From Sphingomonas sp. R647 (GTDB lineage Bacteria > Pseudomonadota > Alphaproteobacteria > Sphingomonadales > Sphingomonadaceae): DNA of 64,000 nt. Shown here one piece after another: positions 50,043-59,501 of the stretch. Numbering within the stretch: the stretch's first letter is position 1; each line of letters starts with the position of its first letter. The notes under the pieces are model-generated. The model was not told where the DNA came from and did no database searches. It saw nothing but the letters and a program-made list of their open reading frames with translations. The DNA lies in contig NZ_JAIQXT010000006.1 in assembly GCF_020177055.1 (NCBI RefSeq), positions 62,001 through 126,000 of the forward strand, read 5' to 3'. Made by a program: the position numbers and the translations under genes.

Positions 50043-51419
50043 TTGGAAGCGAGCGCGACGATCCTGTTCGTCATCGACGGTATCGCGCGTGAAGCGATGC
50101 TGTTTGCGGCGATCGGCTTCCTGATCGGCGGCATCGACGACCTGCTGGTCGATCTGGCCTATGGCATCGCGCGCCTCCGCAGCTGGTTGCGCCGCGACCT
50201 GCCGCGCAGCCTCACCGCCTCGCCCATCCCGATGGCTTTGTTCATTCCGGCATGGGACGAGGCCGCGGTGATCGCGCCGATGCTGCGCGCGACCCTCGCC
50301 CGCTAAGCCTCCGTCGATTACCGCATTTATGTCGGCACCTACCCCAATGATCCGGCGACGATCGCGGCGGTGGCAGAGGTGGCGGCCACCGACCCGCGCG
50401 TGCGGCTGGTGATCGGGCCGGTGCCGGGGCCGACGACCAAGGCCGATTGCCTCAATGCCCTGTGGCGTGCGCTGCTGCGCGATGAAGCTGCGGGCGAGCC
50501 GTGTGCGGCGGTAGTGCTGCACGATGCCGAAGATCTGGTCCACCCACTCGAACTCGCGGTGTTCGCGGCTTGGCTCAGCGACCATGACGCGGTGCAACTG
50601 CCGGTCCAGCCACTGGCCGACGCGCGCTCGCCTCTGGTCGCCGGGCACTATTTGGACGAATTCGCAGAGAGCCACGGCAAAAACCTGATCGTCCGCGAAG
50701 CGCTCGGCGCCGCGATCCCGTTCGCCGGAGTGGGCTGTGCGATCCGGCGGGAGATGCTCGGCCGCATCGCCGACAGCCGTGGGGGTCAACCGTTCGACGC
50801 CGCCAGCCTGACCGAGTATTATGAGCTGGGCCTCACCGTCGCCGCGCTGGGCGGGCGCACCCGCTTCGTCCGCGCGCGCGACGCTTCCGGAGCGTTGGTC
50901 GCGGTGCGCGCCTATTTCCCGGCCAGCCTGCCCGCAGCGGTACGGCAAAAGGCGCGCTGGCTGACCGGCATCGCGCTCGCCGGATGGGACCGGGTCGGGT
51001 GGCAGCGCGGCGGATCGATCGGTGAGCATTGGATGCGGATGCGCGACCGGCGCGCGACGCTGGCGATTCCGGTGCTCGCCATCGCCTATCTCGGCTTGCT
51101 CGCCTGGGGCGCGTCGTTGGTCGGCCACCGGCTGACCGGTGCGCCGATGCCCGCGATCGAGGGACCGATAGCGCAGCTGCTCGGCTTCAACGCCGTGTTG
51201 CTCGGCTGGCGGGTGGCGATGCGGGTGGCGTTCACCGGTGCGGCACACGGCCCGGTTCAGGCCGCGCTGGCCGTGCCGCGCGTTCTGGTCGCAAACTATG
51301 TCGCGCTGTTCGCCGCGCGGCGCGCGATCGTGATCTACTGGCCGACGCTCCGGGGCGCTGCGGCGCGCTGGGACAAGACCGCCCATCATTTCCCCGAATC
51401 GCGTGAGGACGCCGCGTGA
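50043..51419 (+). pseudogene. NfrB-like glycosyltransferase interrupted by an in-frame TAA
   Basis: A single reading frame from TTG 50043 to 51419 encodes a GT2-type, membrane-bound, NfrB-like protein but has a TAA at 50304-50306. Before it: a hydrophobic helix and SPIPMALFIPAWDEAAVI. After it, in the same frame: VDYRIYVGTYPNDP, the nucleotide-sugar motif VLHDAEDLVHP, TEYYELG where NfrB proteins normally read TEDYELG, and C-terminal membrane helices. The stop lies where a Tyr codon would fit (LAR-stop-ASVDYR). Loss of both frame and the catalytic-type Asp argues for decay. Re-initiation at ATG 50370 would lack the N-terminal membrane part. E. coli NfrB makes the phage N4 glycan receptor. Confidence 0.82.
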
Positions 51420-52429
51420 CCGACGCGACCCACCCGCGCGGGCGCCCGCTCCGCTTCGTCGCGACGGTCGCGGTCGGGTGGGCGGCGATGCGGGTCGTAC
51501 TGCTCTGGCCCGAAGGCGCAACGCTGCCCGAAGCGATCGAGGCCGCGATGCCGCTGCGCCCTGCCGAGGCTGCGCCCGCGCCCCGGCGGGCGACCCTGCC
51601 CATCGCGCGGCTCGAACCGCGCGGCGCCGCGCGGCCTGCAATCAGTGTTCCCACAGCGTCCCTCCCTGCCCCTGACATCGCTCAGCCGCAGGCGAGCCTC
51701 GCGCTGCTCAACCTCGTCACCTTCGGCCCCGAACAGGTCGGCGCGGGCAGCGTCGAGCAGCTGCCGCGCATCCCCGCCCCGCCCGCGATGCTCGCGCCCC
51801 GCGCTACGCCCGACCGCTGGCAGGCAAGCGCATGGTTCGCCACCCGCCGGGGCGCGGGGACGGGCGGGACGATGCTGGGCGGCGATCAGGCCGGGCTGCG
51901 CGTCGCGCGCACGCTCGACCGGCGCGGCCGGCTGGCACTCTATGCGCGGGCGAGCGCGCCACTGACGGGCACCGGACGCGAGTTGGCGCTGGGGGTCGAA
52001 TGGCGCCCGTGGCGCGCGCCGATGCGCTTCCTCGCCGAACAACGCTTCGCGCTCGACGGCGGCAAGTCCGGCCCGGCAGTCGCTGTCGTCGGTGGAGTTG
52101 CCGGCATCGACCTGCCCTTCGCCTTCGAACTTGAAGGCTATGGCCGAGCAGGCGCGGTCAAACGCGCACGGGTCGAGCTGTTCGCTGACGGCGCGTTGCG
52201 AATCACGCGCCCCGTCGCCGCGATGGGCGAGGCCCGGCTGGCGCTCGGCGCAGGCGCGTGGGGCGCAGCGCAGCGCGAGGCGGCACGTGTCGATCTCGGC
52301 CCGACTGCCGTGACGACCCTGCCCGTGTCGGGGCAGTCGCTGCGCATCGCCATCGACTGGCGCGAGCGGGTCGCTGGCGATGCGCGACCCGGATCGGGGC
52401 CAGCGCTGACGCTGGGCGCGGATTTCTGA
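51416..52429 (+). CDS. NfrA C-terminal-domain-like envelope protein
   Basis: 337 residues starting at GTG 51416, overlapping the previous stop (GTGA). A hydrophobic N-terminal helix (about 14-28), a Pro/Ala-rich spacer to about 120, then a beta-rich domain from about 135: RWQASAWFATRRG, LGGDQAGLRVARTLD, LGVEWRPWRAPMRFLAEQR. This resembles the NfrA C-terminal domain (PF13283) of phage N4 receptor systems and may form outer-membrane strands. Since NfrB-like and NfrA-like genes work as pairs, the broken partner upstream may leave this one without a role. The family call is from memory of the pattern. Confidence 0.6.
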   Translation: MTDATHPRGRPLRFVATVAVGWAAMRVVLLWPEGATLPEAIEAAMPLRPAEAAPAPRRATLPIARLEPRGAARPAISVPTASLPAPDIAQPQASLALLNLVTFGPEQVGAGSVEQLPRIPAPPAMLAPRATPDRWQASAWFATRRGAGTGGTMLGGDQAGLRVARTLDRRGRLALYARASAPLTGTGRELALGVEWRPWRAPMRFLAEQRFALDGGKSGPAVAVVGGVAGIDLPFAFELEGYGRAGAVKRARVELFADGALRITRPVAAMGEARLALGAGAWGAAQREAARVDLGPTAVTTLPVSGQSLRIAIDWRERVAGDARPGSGPALTLGADF

Positions 52430-52522
52430 CCCGCACCGCCTTCCGAACCGGCGCCTGAGGGGCTAGGGTCGCTTCAACACGCCATCGGTTCAGCGCAGCT
52501 GGACTTCCCAACCAAGGCGCTC

Positions 52523-53437
52523 ATGGACCTTTACCTCCCCATCGCCAGTCTTTCGGTCAACGCGCTTGTCATCGTGTTGCTGGGGCTGGGCGTCGGGCTG
52601 TTGTCGGGGATGTTCGGGGTGGGCGGCGGCTTCCTGACCACGCCGTTGCTGATCGTCTATGGCATCCCGCCCACCGTCGCAGCGGCCTCGGCGGCGAGCC
52701 AGGTGACGGGTGCAAGCGTATCGGGCGTATTCGCGCATTTCCGCCGCAACGGCGTCGATGTGCACATGGCCTATGTGCTGATCGCCGGCGGCGTGCTCGG
52801 ATCGGGCGCGGGGGCGTTGCTGTTCCGCCTGCTCCAGGCGAGCGGGCAGATCGATACGGTGATCGCCCTGCTCTACGTCGTGATGCTCGGGTCGATCGGC
52901 TGGCTGATGCTGTCCGAATCGCTGGGCGCGATCCGGTCGGCGCGGACTGGTGCCACGACGCGGGCGCGGCGGCGGCGGCATCACCCGATGGTCGCCGCAC
53001 TCCCGCTGCGCTGGCGCTTCTACCGCTCGGGGCTCTACATCTCGCCGCTCGCGCCGCTCCTGCTCGGCTTTGCCACCGGCATTTTGACGATGCTCCTCGG
53101 CGTTGGCGGCGGCTTCATCCTGATCCCCGCCATGCTCTACCTGCTCGGCATGCCGGCGCAGGTCGTGGTCGGCACCTCGCTGTTCCAGATCCTGTTCGTC
53201 AGCGCGGCGGCAACGATGGTGCATTCGGTGACGACAAAGGCGGTCGACATCGTGCTCGCCGCGTTGCTGTTGCTGGGATCGGTGGTCGGGGCACAGCTCG
53301 GCGCGCGCTTCGCCGCCCGCGCGCGCCCGGAATATCTGCGCCTCGCGCTTGGCGTGATGGTGCTGCTCGTCGCGCTGCGCATGGTACTCGGCCTCGCGTG
53401 GCAGCCCGACGAAATCTACTCGGTCGAGTTGGGATGA
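52523..53437 (+). CDS. TauE/SafE-family membrane transporter
   Basis: 304 residues with about 8 transmembrane segments in two homologous halves, each marked by a glycine-rich turn: GMFGVGGGFLTTPLL near 29-43 and MLLGVGGGFILIPAM near 190-204. The family exports or imports small sulfur or organic anions. It is followed by an overlapping TIGR02186-type gene, a known pairing in alphaproteobacteria. A charged loop (TTRARRRRHH) separates the halves. Substrate unknown. Confidence 0.9.
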   Translation: MDLYLPIASLSVNALVIVLLGLGVGLLSGMFGVGGGFLTTPLLIVYGIPPTVAAASAASQVTGASVSGVFAHFRRNGVDVHMAYVLIAGGVLGSGAGALLFRLLQASGQIDTVIALLYVVMLGSIGWLMLSESLGAIRSARTGATTRARRRRHHPMVAALPLRWRFYRSGLYISPLAPLLLGFATGILTMLLGVGGGFILIPAMLYLLGMPAQVVVGTSLFQILFVSAAATMVHSVTTKAVDIVLAALLLLGSVVGAQLGARFAARARPEYLRLALGVMVLLVALRMVLGLAWQPDEIYSVELG

Positions 53438-54201
53438 GGGTCGGCACGCTCCTCCTCGCGCTCGCTGCGCCGCTGTTGCTGGGTCAGGCCAAGCCGATCC
53501 TGGTCCCCGACGTGTCGCAGCGCGAGATCGAGATCATCTACTCCTTCACCGGCGCGGAGCTGCTGCTGTTCGGCGCGATCGTTCAGCCGGGCAACACCGC
53601 GCCGCGCCCCGGCGATCCGCCCACCGACATCGTGGTGGTGGTCAAGGGGCCGACCGAATCGGTGCTGGTGCGCGAAAAGCAGCGGGTGGCCGGCATCTGG
53701 GTCAATGCCGACCGCACCCGTTACCGCTCCGCCCCGTCCTTCTACGCCATTGCCTCGTCGCGCCCGATCAAGCGCATCGTCGATGCGCGCACCCGCGCGA
53801 TCTACGAACTCGGGCTCGACAGCCTCCAGCTCTCTCCCGCATCGGGCGACACGCCAGCGGTCCAGTCGCGCTTCGACGCGGGCCTTGTCGACCTCAAGCG
53901 CCGCGCCGGCCTGTATTACGAGGCACCCGGCACGGTCGAGATCACCGACAATGTCCTCTATCGCGGCCGCATCCAGATCCCTGCGCGCGTGCCCGTCGGG
54001 CGCTTCACCGCCGAAACCTTCCTGATCCGCGACGGCCGCGTGCTGGCGGCGGCGGTGCGGGAGATCGACATCCGCAAATCGGGGTTCGAACGCTGGGTCG
54101 CGCGCGCCGCCGAGCATCACGCGATCCTCTACGGTATCGCGGCGGTACTGCTCTCGATCGGCTTTGGCTGGGCCGCTGGCGCGATCTGGCGAAGATTCTG
54201 A
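53434..54201 (+). CDS. TIGR02186-family (Alph_Pro_TM) membrane protein
   Basis: 255 residues: a signal peptide or N-terminal helix (about 1-19), a periplasmic beta-rich body containing LVPDVSQREIEIIYSFTGAEL, IVVVVKGP and VLYRGRIQIPARVPVG, and one C-terminal transmembrane helix (AILYGIAAVLLSIGFGWAAG). This matches the Alph_Pro_TM family. Its ATG overlaps the TauE-type stop (ATGA), so it probably works as a subunit or partner of that transporter. Confidence 0.88.
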   Translation: MRVGTLLLALAAPLLLGQAKPILVPDVSQREIEIIYSFTGAELLLFGAIVQPGNTAPRPGDPPTDIVVVVKGPTESVLVREKQRVAGIWVNADRTRYRSAPSFYAIASSRPIKRIVDARTRAIYELGLDSLQLSPASGDTPAVQSRFDAGLVDLKRRAGLYYEAPGTVEITDNVLYRGRIQIPARVPVGRFTAETFLIRDGRVLAAAVREIDIRKSGFERWVARAAEHHAILYGIAAVLLSIGFGWAAGAIWRRF

Positions 54202-54214
54202 GCTTTTGATTGGT

Positions 54215-54298
54215 GCGGCACCGGCCCGCTCCCCCACCCGGCCACCCATAGAATACACTGTCGTTGGGTGGCCGGGTGGGGGAGCGGGCCGGTGCCGC
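54215..54298. repeat. Dispersed palindromic repeat, copy 5
   Basis: GCGGCACCGGCCCGCTCCCC... pairs exactly with ...GGGGAGCGGGCCGGTGCCGC. The loop (ATAGAATACACTGTCGT type) is the same as in copy 3. No TTCAGC mini-hairpin is next to this copy. It lies between co-directional genes and could separate the TauE pair from the DUF4198 gene. Confidence 0.85.
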
Positions 54299-54320
54299 AA
54301 CCAAGCAAAAGGGCCTGACT

Positions 54321-55151
54321 ATGAAGTTCCGCAATATCCTCATCGCCACCGCCGTCGCTGCGGTCGCCATTCCCGCCAGCGTTCAGGCGCACCGCCAGTG
54401 GATGCTCCCGTCGATGACCGTCGTCTCGGGCGAGGGCGCAGACGTGTGGGTGACGGTCGATGCCGCCGTGTCCAACGACCTGTTCTATTTCGAGCATCAG
54501 CCGCTGCGCGCCGACATCGCGGTGATGCTGCCCGATGGCACGCCGGGTGAGGTCAAGAACAAGGCGACCGGGCGCTATCGCACCACGCTCGACGTGCAGA
54601 TCCAGCAGCGCGGCACCTACAAGATCTTCTACGCCAGCGAGGGCGTGATGGGATCGTACAAGCTGAACGGCGAAGAAGTGCGCATCCCGCGCGGCACCAC
54701 CGCCGACAAGCTGGCAAGCGTGATCCCGGCGGGCGCGACCGATGTCCGCACGTCGATCAACAGCAACCGCAACGAGATTTTCGTGACCGCGGGCGAGCCG
54801 ACAACCACCGTGTTCAAGACGGTCGGCAAGGGCATCGAACTGGTGCCGGTGACGCATCCCAACGACCTGATCATGGGCGAAGATGCGACCTTCCAGTTCC
54901 TGCTCGACGGCAAACCGACGCCGGGTCTGGCGGTCACGGTGATCCCCGGCGGCATCCGCTATCGCGACCAGTTGCATCAGCAGGATCTGAAGACCGGCGC
55001 GGATGGCAAGGTCACGATCAAATGGACCGATCCGGGCATGACCTGGATCAACGTCACCACCCCGCGCGCCGAGCGTGAGGAAGGCGCCCCGCCCGCCCCC
55101 GGCGCGCGCCGGGCGAGCTATGTCACGACGGTCGAGGTGATGGCGCCCTGA
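54321..55151 (+). CDS. DUF4198-family periplasmic protein
   Basis: 276 residues with a signal peptide (about 1-23, ending VQAHRQ) and immunoglobulin-like beta segments. The start of the mature protein, AHRQWMLPS, and the pattern TVVSGEGADVWVTVDAAVSNDLFYFEH follow DUF4198, a family found with metal uptake and TonB systems. AAAAGGG precedes ATG 54321. A C-terminal Ig-like domain contains VTVIPGGIRYR and GKVTIKWTDPGMTWI. Because an ApbE-type flavin transferase and iron-uptake genes follow, a role in metal handling at the envelope is plausible. Confidence 0.85.
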   Translation: MKFRNILIATAVAAVAIPASVQAHRQWMLPSMTVVSGEGADVWVTVDAAVSNDLFYFEHQPLRADIAVMLPDGTPGEVKNKATGRYRTTLDVQIQQRGTYKIFYASEGVMGSYKLNGEEVRIPRGTTADKLASVIPAGATDVRTSINSNRNEIFVTAGEPTTTVFKTVGKGIELVPVTHPNDLIMGEDATFQFLLDGKPTPGLAVTVIPGGIRYRDQLHQQDLKTGADGKVTIKWTDPGMTWINVTTPRAEREEGAPPAPGARRASYVTTVEVMAP

Positions 55152-55249
55152 CGCCCGAGCCCCGCATCGCCGTTCCCGCGACGCTGTCGCCCGCTGCCTT
55201 TCACCGGCGGCGGGCGCATGCGCGTGTCGAGCGGTTCGGCGGGGACACG

Positions 55250-56125
55250 ATGGGGACGCGCTGGTCGGCGCAGATCGTTGCGCCGCCCCCCGGCGTTCAG
55301 GCGGCGATTGCGGGCGCGCTGGCGCACCTCATCGCGCAGATGAGCCATTGGGAGCGCTGCTCGCAGCTCAGCCAGATCAACGCCGCTGCGCCCGGCGGAT
55401 GGCACGGGATTGCACCGGAGTTCGTGCACGTCATAGGCGTCGCGCTCGACATCGCGACGCGATCGGGCGGGGCGTTCGATCCGGCGATGGGCGCGCTGGT
55501 CGATCTTTGGGGCTTTGGTCCGCCGGGACCGCGTGGCGATGTGCCGAGCGATGCCGAGATCGACGCTGCCCGGGTTGCGGTCGGATTGGGCGCGATCGAA
55601 CTCGACGCGCCGCTGCTCCGCCTGCGCCGCACGCGCGCGGCGCGGCTGGACCTTTCAGGGATCGCCAAGGGCTATGCCGTCGATGCGGTGGCGGCGAAGC
55701 TGCGGGCGATGGGTTGCGCCGATTTCCTCGTCGAGATTGGCGGCGAGTTGGTTGGCGCGGGGATCCAGCCCGATGGCCAGCCGTGGTGGGTCGATGTCGA
55801 GCCGCCGCCGGGCGTCGCGCTCGCCCCGCTGCGGATCGCGCTGCATGATATGGCGGTGGCGACCTCGGGCGACTATCGGCGCACCTCGGCAGCGGGCAGC
55901 CACAGCATCGACCCGCGCACCGGCCGCCCGATCGCGCATGGCACCGCGAGCGTTACCGTGGTCCACGCCGATTGCTGCCACGCCGATGGCTGGGCCAGTG
56001 CGTTGACGGTGCTGGAGCCCGAGGCGGCGATGGCGCTGGCCGAGCGTGAGGGGCTGGCGGCGCAGCTGGTGGTGCGGGGTGAAGGTGAGTGGCTGTCGAG
56101 TGGGTTGAAGGCGATGCTGGACTAA
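55250..56125 (+). CDS. apbE: FAD:protein FMN transferase (ApbE family)
   Basis: 291 residues from ATG 55250, with the ApbE motifs: an SQLSQINAA segment, a GGAFDPAMGALVDLWGFG block, LDLSGIAKGYAVD, VEIGGELVGAG and TSGDYRR, and the metal-binding region SHSIDPRTGRP. It attaches FMN to Thr in target flavoproteins using FAD. The conserved block begins before this ATG: upstream in frame reads RVERFGGDT before MGTRWS, a typical family lead-in, yet no ATG, GTG or TTG is available there. The true start may be a CTG (55148 or 55184) or the protein may be shorter than usual. Confidence 0.87.
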   Translation: MGTRWSAQIVAPPPGVQAAIAGALAHLIAQMSHWERCSQLSQINAAAPGGWHGIAPEFVHVIGVALDIATRSGGAFDPAMGALVDLWGFGPPGPRGDVPSDAEIDAARVAVGLGAIELDAPLLRLRRTRAARLDLSGIAKGYAVDAVAAKLRAMGCADFLVEIGGELVGAGIQPDGQPWWVDVEPPPGVALAPLRIALHDMAVATSGDYRRTSAAGSHSIDPRTGRPIAHGTASVTVVHADCCHADGWASALTVLEPEAAMALAEREGLAAQLVVRGEGEWLSSGLKAMLD

Positions 56126-56139
56126 AGCCCCTTCGTCTG

Positions 56140-56215
56140 CCCGGGCTTGACCCGGGCCGGGGCTGCCTTGATCCGACGCTGGGGAGAAGAAGCCTTGGCC
56201 CGGGTCAAGCCCGGG
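56140..56215. terminator. Inverted repeat / bidirectional terminator between apbE and piuC
   Basis: CCCGGGCTTGACCCGGGCC (56140-56158) and its exact complement (56197-56215) flank a 38-bp centre. It lies between convergent genes. No long U-tract is present; it may also be a mobile palindromic repeat. Confidence 0.65.
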
Positions 56216-56227
56216 CCGACGATGAAG

Positions 56228-56911
56228 TTAAGCGTCCGCCCAGCGGCGCAGGAGGTTGTGGTACACCCCGGTCAGCTCGATCACGCTGCGGTCCGTGCCG
56301 CCCAATTGCCCGGTCAGCCGCTGGACGCTCTGGTCGAGGTCGAACAGGACGCGCCGGGCGCCATCGTCGCGGACCATCGACTGGAGCCAGAAGAAGGAGG
56401 CGACGCGGCGGCCGCGCGTTACCGGCTCGACCTTGTGCAGGCTGGATGAGGGGTAGAGGATCGCGTGGCCGGCGGGGAGCTTGACCCGCTGCACGCCGAA
56501 CTGATCCTCGATCACCAGTTCGCCGCCGTCATAGGCCGCGGGATCTTCGAGGAAGACGGTCATCGACAGGTCGCTGCGGATGCGGAAGTCGGTGCCGCGC
56601 TGGATGCGGATCGCGCTGTCGACATGCACGCCAAAGGTCTGGCCGACGCCGTAGCGGTTGAACAGCGGCGGGAAGACCTTGAGCGGCAGCGCGGCGGCGA
56701 AGAACAGCGGGGAGCGGCCCAGCGCGTCGAGGATCACCTTCCCCCCCGCCTTTGCCGCCGCGCTGTCCTCGGGGAGTTGCTCATTCTGCTTGGCGAGCGC
56801 CGACTGGTGGCCGGAGGTCGCGTTACCGTCGATCCACTCCGCCGCATCGATCGTCGCGCGCAGGTCGGCGAGCGTGGCGGGGTCGAGCAGGTCGGGAATC
56901 GCGATCAGCAT
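56228..56911 (-). CDS. Fe(II)/2-oxoglutarate dioxygenase PiuC (PKHD-type hydroxylase)
   Basis: 227 residues with the iron facial triad in GVHVDSA (His96, Asp98) and SLHKVEPV (His159), and the 2-oxoglutarate-binding Arg in TRGRRVASF. This is the PiuC/YbiX family, usually next to catecholate siderophore receptors such as Fiu/PiuA. It lies 84 bp downstream of such a receptor on the same strand. It may modify an imported siderophore or a component of uptake; the substrate is not known. Confidence 0.9.
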   Translation of the reverse strand: MLIAIPDLLDPATLADLRATIDAAEWIDGNATSGHQSALAKQNEQLPEDSAAAKAGGKVILDALGRSPLFFAAALPLKVFPPLFNRYGVGQTFGVHVDSAIRIQRGTDFRIRSDLSMTVFLEDPAAYDGGELVIEDQFGVQRVKLPAGHAILYPSSSLHKVEPVTRGRRVASFFWLQSMVRDDGARRVLFDLDQSVQRLTGQLGGTDRSVIELTGVYHNLLRRWADA

Positions 56912-56994
56912 AAAGGTGCCTTCTAAAGGGGGGTCGGAGCGGATGATAGCGGGGGGACAGGGATTGCCGTCACCCGCTCCTCCCCCTTTAACCC

Positions 56995-59418
56995 TTAGAA
57001 GCGGTAGCCGACGGTCAGCACCGCCGAGCGCGCATCGCCGGGCGTGGCCCAGCCATTGTTGCGGATGCGGGTGTAGTAGAGTTCGTTGGTGATGTTCTTG
57101 ACGTTCACCAGCACGCTGAGGTCGCGGGTGATGTCGTAGGAGATCGACGCGTTGTGGACGAGATAATCGTCCGCGCGATAGACCGGCGTGATCGCCGTGC
57201 TCCCCGCCACCAACGGGCTCGCCAGCGCAGGGAGGTTCAGCGCGAAGCTGCCCTGATAGGTCACGCCGTACCCGATCTTCAGGCCGAACGGGAAGGTATA
57301 GGTGGTGTACAGGCTGCCCGAATGGTTGGGCACGTTCTGCAATTCGGCACCCGCAGCCGGATCGAGCACCGCGCTGTTGTTGCCGCACGGATTGGTCGGG
57401 GTGGTCGCAGGCGGAACCGCAGCCACCGGACCGGGATTGGCCAAGCAGCGGTCCGACACCGACTGGATCAGCTTCGGCTCCAGATAGGTGTAGTTCGCGG
57501 TGATCGACCAGGCCGGGGTGATGTTGCCGGTCGCACTGACCGCGATGCCATCGACGCGCGAATGGCCGTCGAGCTGCTGGTCGGGCAGGGTCGGGTCGTT
57601 TGACGGCACCTTGTACTGGTCGCGCTCGTTGCGGAACGCGGCGATGCTGAACAGCGCACGGCCGATTTCCGCCTTCGCGCCGATCTCGTAATTCTTGGCG
57701 GTTTCGGGATCGACGTTGCAGGTCAGCGCGGTGCAGCCGCCATTGACCGCGCTCTGCGACGGGGTCTGGGCGTTGCCATAGGCGGCGTAGAGCGTCACCG
57801 CCTCGACCGGCTTGTAAACGAGGCCGATGCGGTAGCTGAACAGGTCGGCATCGTTGTGGAAGCGCGTGCCGGTGACGATCGCGCCCTGCGGCGTCGTCAC
57901 GGTTGCGGCGGTGCCCACGTCGGTCTGGTAATTGCCCTCGTTGCGCTCGTAGCGGACGCCGCCGTTCAGCTCGAACTTGCCGAGCTTCATCGTGTCGAAC
58001 AGGTACACCGCATAGTTGGTCACCTCGCCGCGCTGGCGTTGGCTTTCGAAGAAGTTGACCGGGCCGGTATAGACGTTGCTGCCGTAATTGAAGCCCGCCG
58101 GACCCGCGACGACGTCGTTCGGGTTGGCCCAGTTGATCAGCGGATAGGTCGCGTTGGCGACGGTGCCGTCGGCGTTGCGATAGACGTTGCCGGTGGAGAG
58201 GAAGAACTTCTCCCACCCCGCCGACGCGCCGACGACCAGGCTGTGCTCGACCGCGCCAGTGGCGAACTGCGCCGACAGGTCGACCTGATTGTACATCAGC
58301 TCGCTGGTCGTATCGCGGACGTTCCCGCGCGGGCCGCCGATCAGATAATATCCGGTGGGAACGGTCGCGGGGCAGGCGACGCCGGCGGGCGTGACCCCGC
58401 CGGTCAGGCAAAACGTCCCCTGCGGCGGGCCGACGATCGTCAGCTGCTGCACCTTTTGCCAGCGGGTCAGATTGCGGATCGACAGCTTGTCGCTGAATTC
58501 ATGCGCGACCGTGGCCGTCGCCTGATCGACGGTGATCTCCTGGGTATCGATGTTGCGGTAGCCGAAATAGTCGCTGCGATCGATGCCGGGCAGCGCGCCG
58601 TTGGACACGCCGTTCTTGTAATAGGGCACGCCGTACTGGGGGACGTTGGTCTCTTCCTGATGCAGATATTGCAGCGTCAGGCTGGTCGGACCATCGACCC
58701 CGATCGTCACCGCGGGCGCAACGCCCCAGCGCTCAAAGCTTTCGACATCGCGGCCCGGCACGTCGTTCTGATGGACCATCGCGTTGAGGCGCACCGCGAT
58801 CAGGTCATTGGCGCGGACATTGGCGTCGATCGTGCCGCGATAATAATCGTCGGTGCCGATTCCGCCCTGCACCGCGATCGACGTTTCCGCCTGCGGACGC
58901 TTGGTCACGATGTTGATCGACCCACCGACCGATCCCGACCCGTTATAGACCGACTTGGCGCCGTTGGTGACCTCGACCTGTTCCAGGTTGAACGGGTCGC
59001 TGCGCGAATAGGGCGCGCTGTCGCGCACGCCGTCGGTGGTGATATCGGACGATGCCGAATAGCCGCGCAGGGTGATCTGGTCGCTCGGCGCGATACCGCC
59101 CTCGGCCGCGCCAAAGGTGATGCCGGGGACGGTCGACAGCACGTCGCGCAGGGTGAGCAAATTCTGCTCCTCGATCACCTTGTTGGTCAGGATTGTGACC
59201 GTCTGCGGGGTGTCGCGCACAGGACGCGTCGCCTTGGGGCTTTCCTGCTCCGACCGCACCTGCTGGCCAGTGACGACCACGTCGGCGCGGTCCTGCTCGG
59301 CCACCGGATCGGTGGGGTCGGCGGCATAAGCGGCGGGCGCCGATGCGACGAAACCAACCGCGGCGAGCGCGAGGAAAGCAGGCGCGGCGCGGTGGCCGTC
59401 CGGCGAGGTGCGAGTCAT
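56995..59418 (-). CDS. TonB-dependent catecholate siderophore receptor (Fiu/PiuA type)
   Basis: 807 residues: a signal peptide (about 1-33), TonB-box region ADVVVTGQQ, a plug with [35 protein letters not shown] and [16 protein letters not shown], and a barrel ending LTVGYRF. The plug wording and adjacency to piuC match the Fiu/PiuA siderophore receptors. ATG 59418 is followed upstream by a Fur-box-like sequence (59483-59501), consistent with iron control by the Fur at 40911. The extracellular loop near 700-735 has paired cysteines. Confidence 0.92.
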   Translation of the reverse strand: MTRTSPDGHRAAPAFLALAAVGFVASAPAAYAADPTDPVAEQDRADVVVTGQQVRSEQESPKATRPVRDTPQTVTILTNKVIEEQNLLTLRDVLSTVPGITFGAAEGGIAPSDQITLRGYSASSDITTDGVRDSAPYSRSDPFNLEQVEVTNGAKSVYNGSGSVGGSINIVTKRPQAETSIAVQGGIGTDDYYRGTIDANVRANDLIAVRLNAMVHQNDVPGRDVESFERWGVAPAVTIGVDGPTSLTLQYLHQEETNVPQYGVPYYKNGVSNGALPGIDRSDYFGYRNIDTQEITVDQATATVAHEFSDKLSIRNLTRWQKVQQLTIVGPPQGTFCLTGGVTPAGVACPATVPTGYYLIGGPRGNVRDTTSELMYNQVDLSAQFATGAVEHSLVVGASAGWEKFFLSTGNVYRNADGTVANATYPLINWANPNDVVAGPAGFNYGSNVYTGPVNFFESQRQRGEVTNYAVYLFDTMKLGKFELNGGVRYERNEGNYQTDVGTAATVTTPQGAIVTGTRFHNDADLFSYRIGLVYKPVEAVTLYAAYGNAQTPSQSAVNGGCTALTCNVDPETAKNYEIGAKAEIGRALFSIAAFRNERDQYKVPSNDPTLPDQQLDGHSRVDGIAVSATGNITPAWSITANYTYLEPKLIQSVSDRCLANPGPVAAVPPATTPTNPCGNNSAVLDPAAGAELQNVPNHSGSLYTTYTFPFGLKIGYGVTYQGSFALNLPALASPLVAGSTAITPVYRADDYLVHNASISYDITRDLSVLVNVKNITNELYYTRIRNNGWATPGDARSAVLTVGYRF

Positions 59419-59482
59419 GGGAACCCCTTTGCAGTGTCGTTGGGGCGCTCGCTATTGAGAGTCGTTCGCACAGTCAAGACTA

Positions 59483-59501
59483 ATGCGAATCGTTTTCATT
59501 A
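59483..59501 (-). promoter_or_regulatory. Fur-box-like site upstream of the siderophore receptor
   Basis: ATGCGAATCGTTTTCATTA is AT-rich and imperfectly palindromic, fits the TGCGAAT-type half-site of alphaproteobacterial and gamma Fur boxes, and lies 65-83 bp before the receptor ATG, overlapping the stop of the RHH gene by three bases. Confidence 0.65.

Noticed and set aside
50304..50306. In-frame TAA read as programmed recoding (selenocysteine or readthrough)
   Set aside because: The codon is TAA, not TGA or TAG, no stem-loop of the needed type follows directly, and a second lesion (TED to TEY) points to decay.
33297..54298. Repeated GGCCACCC palindromes as a CRISPR array or transposon ends
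   Set aside because: The copies are single, kilobases apart, have no spacer periodicity, and no cas or transposase gene is present. They are better treated as dispersed palindromic repeats.
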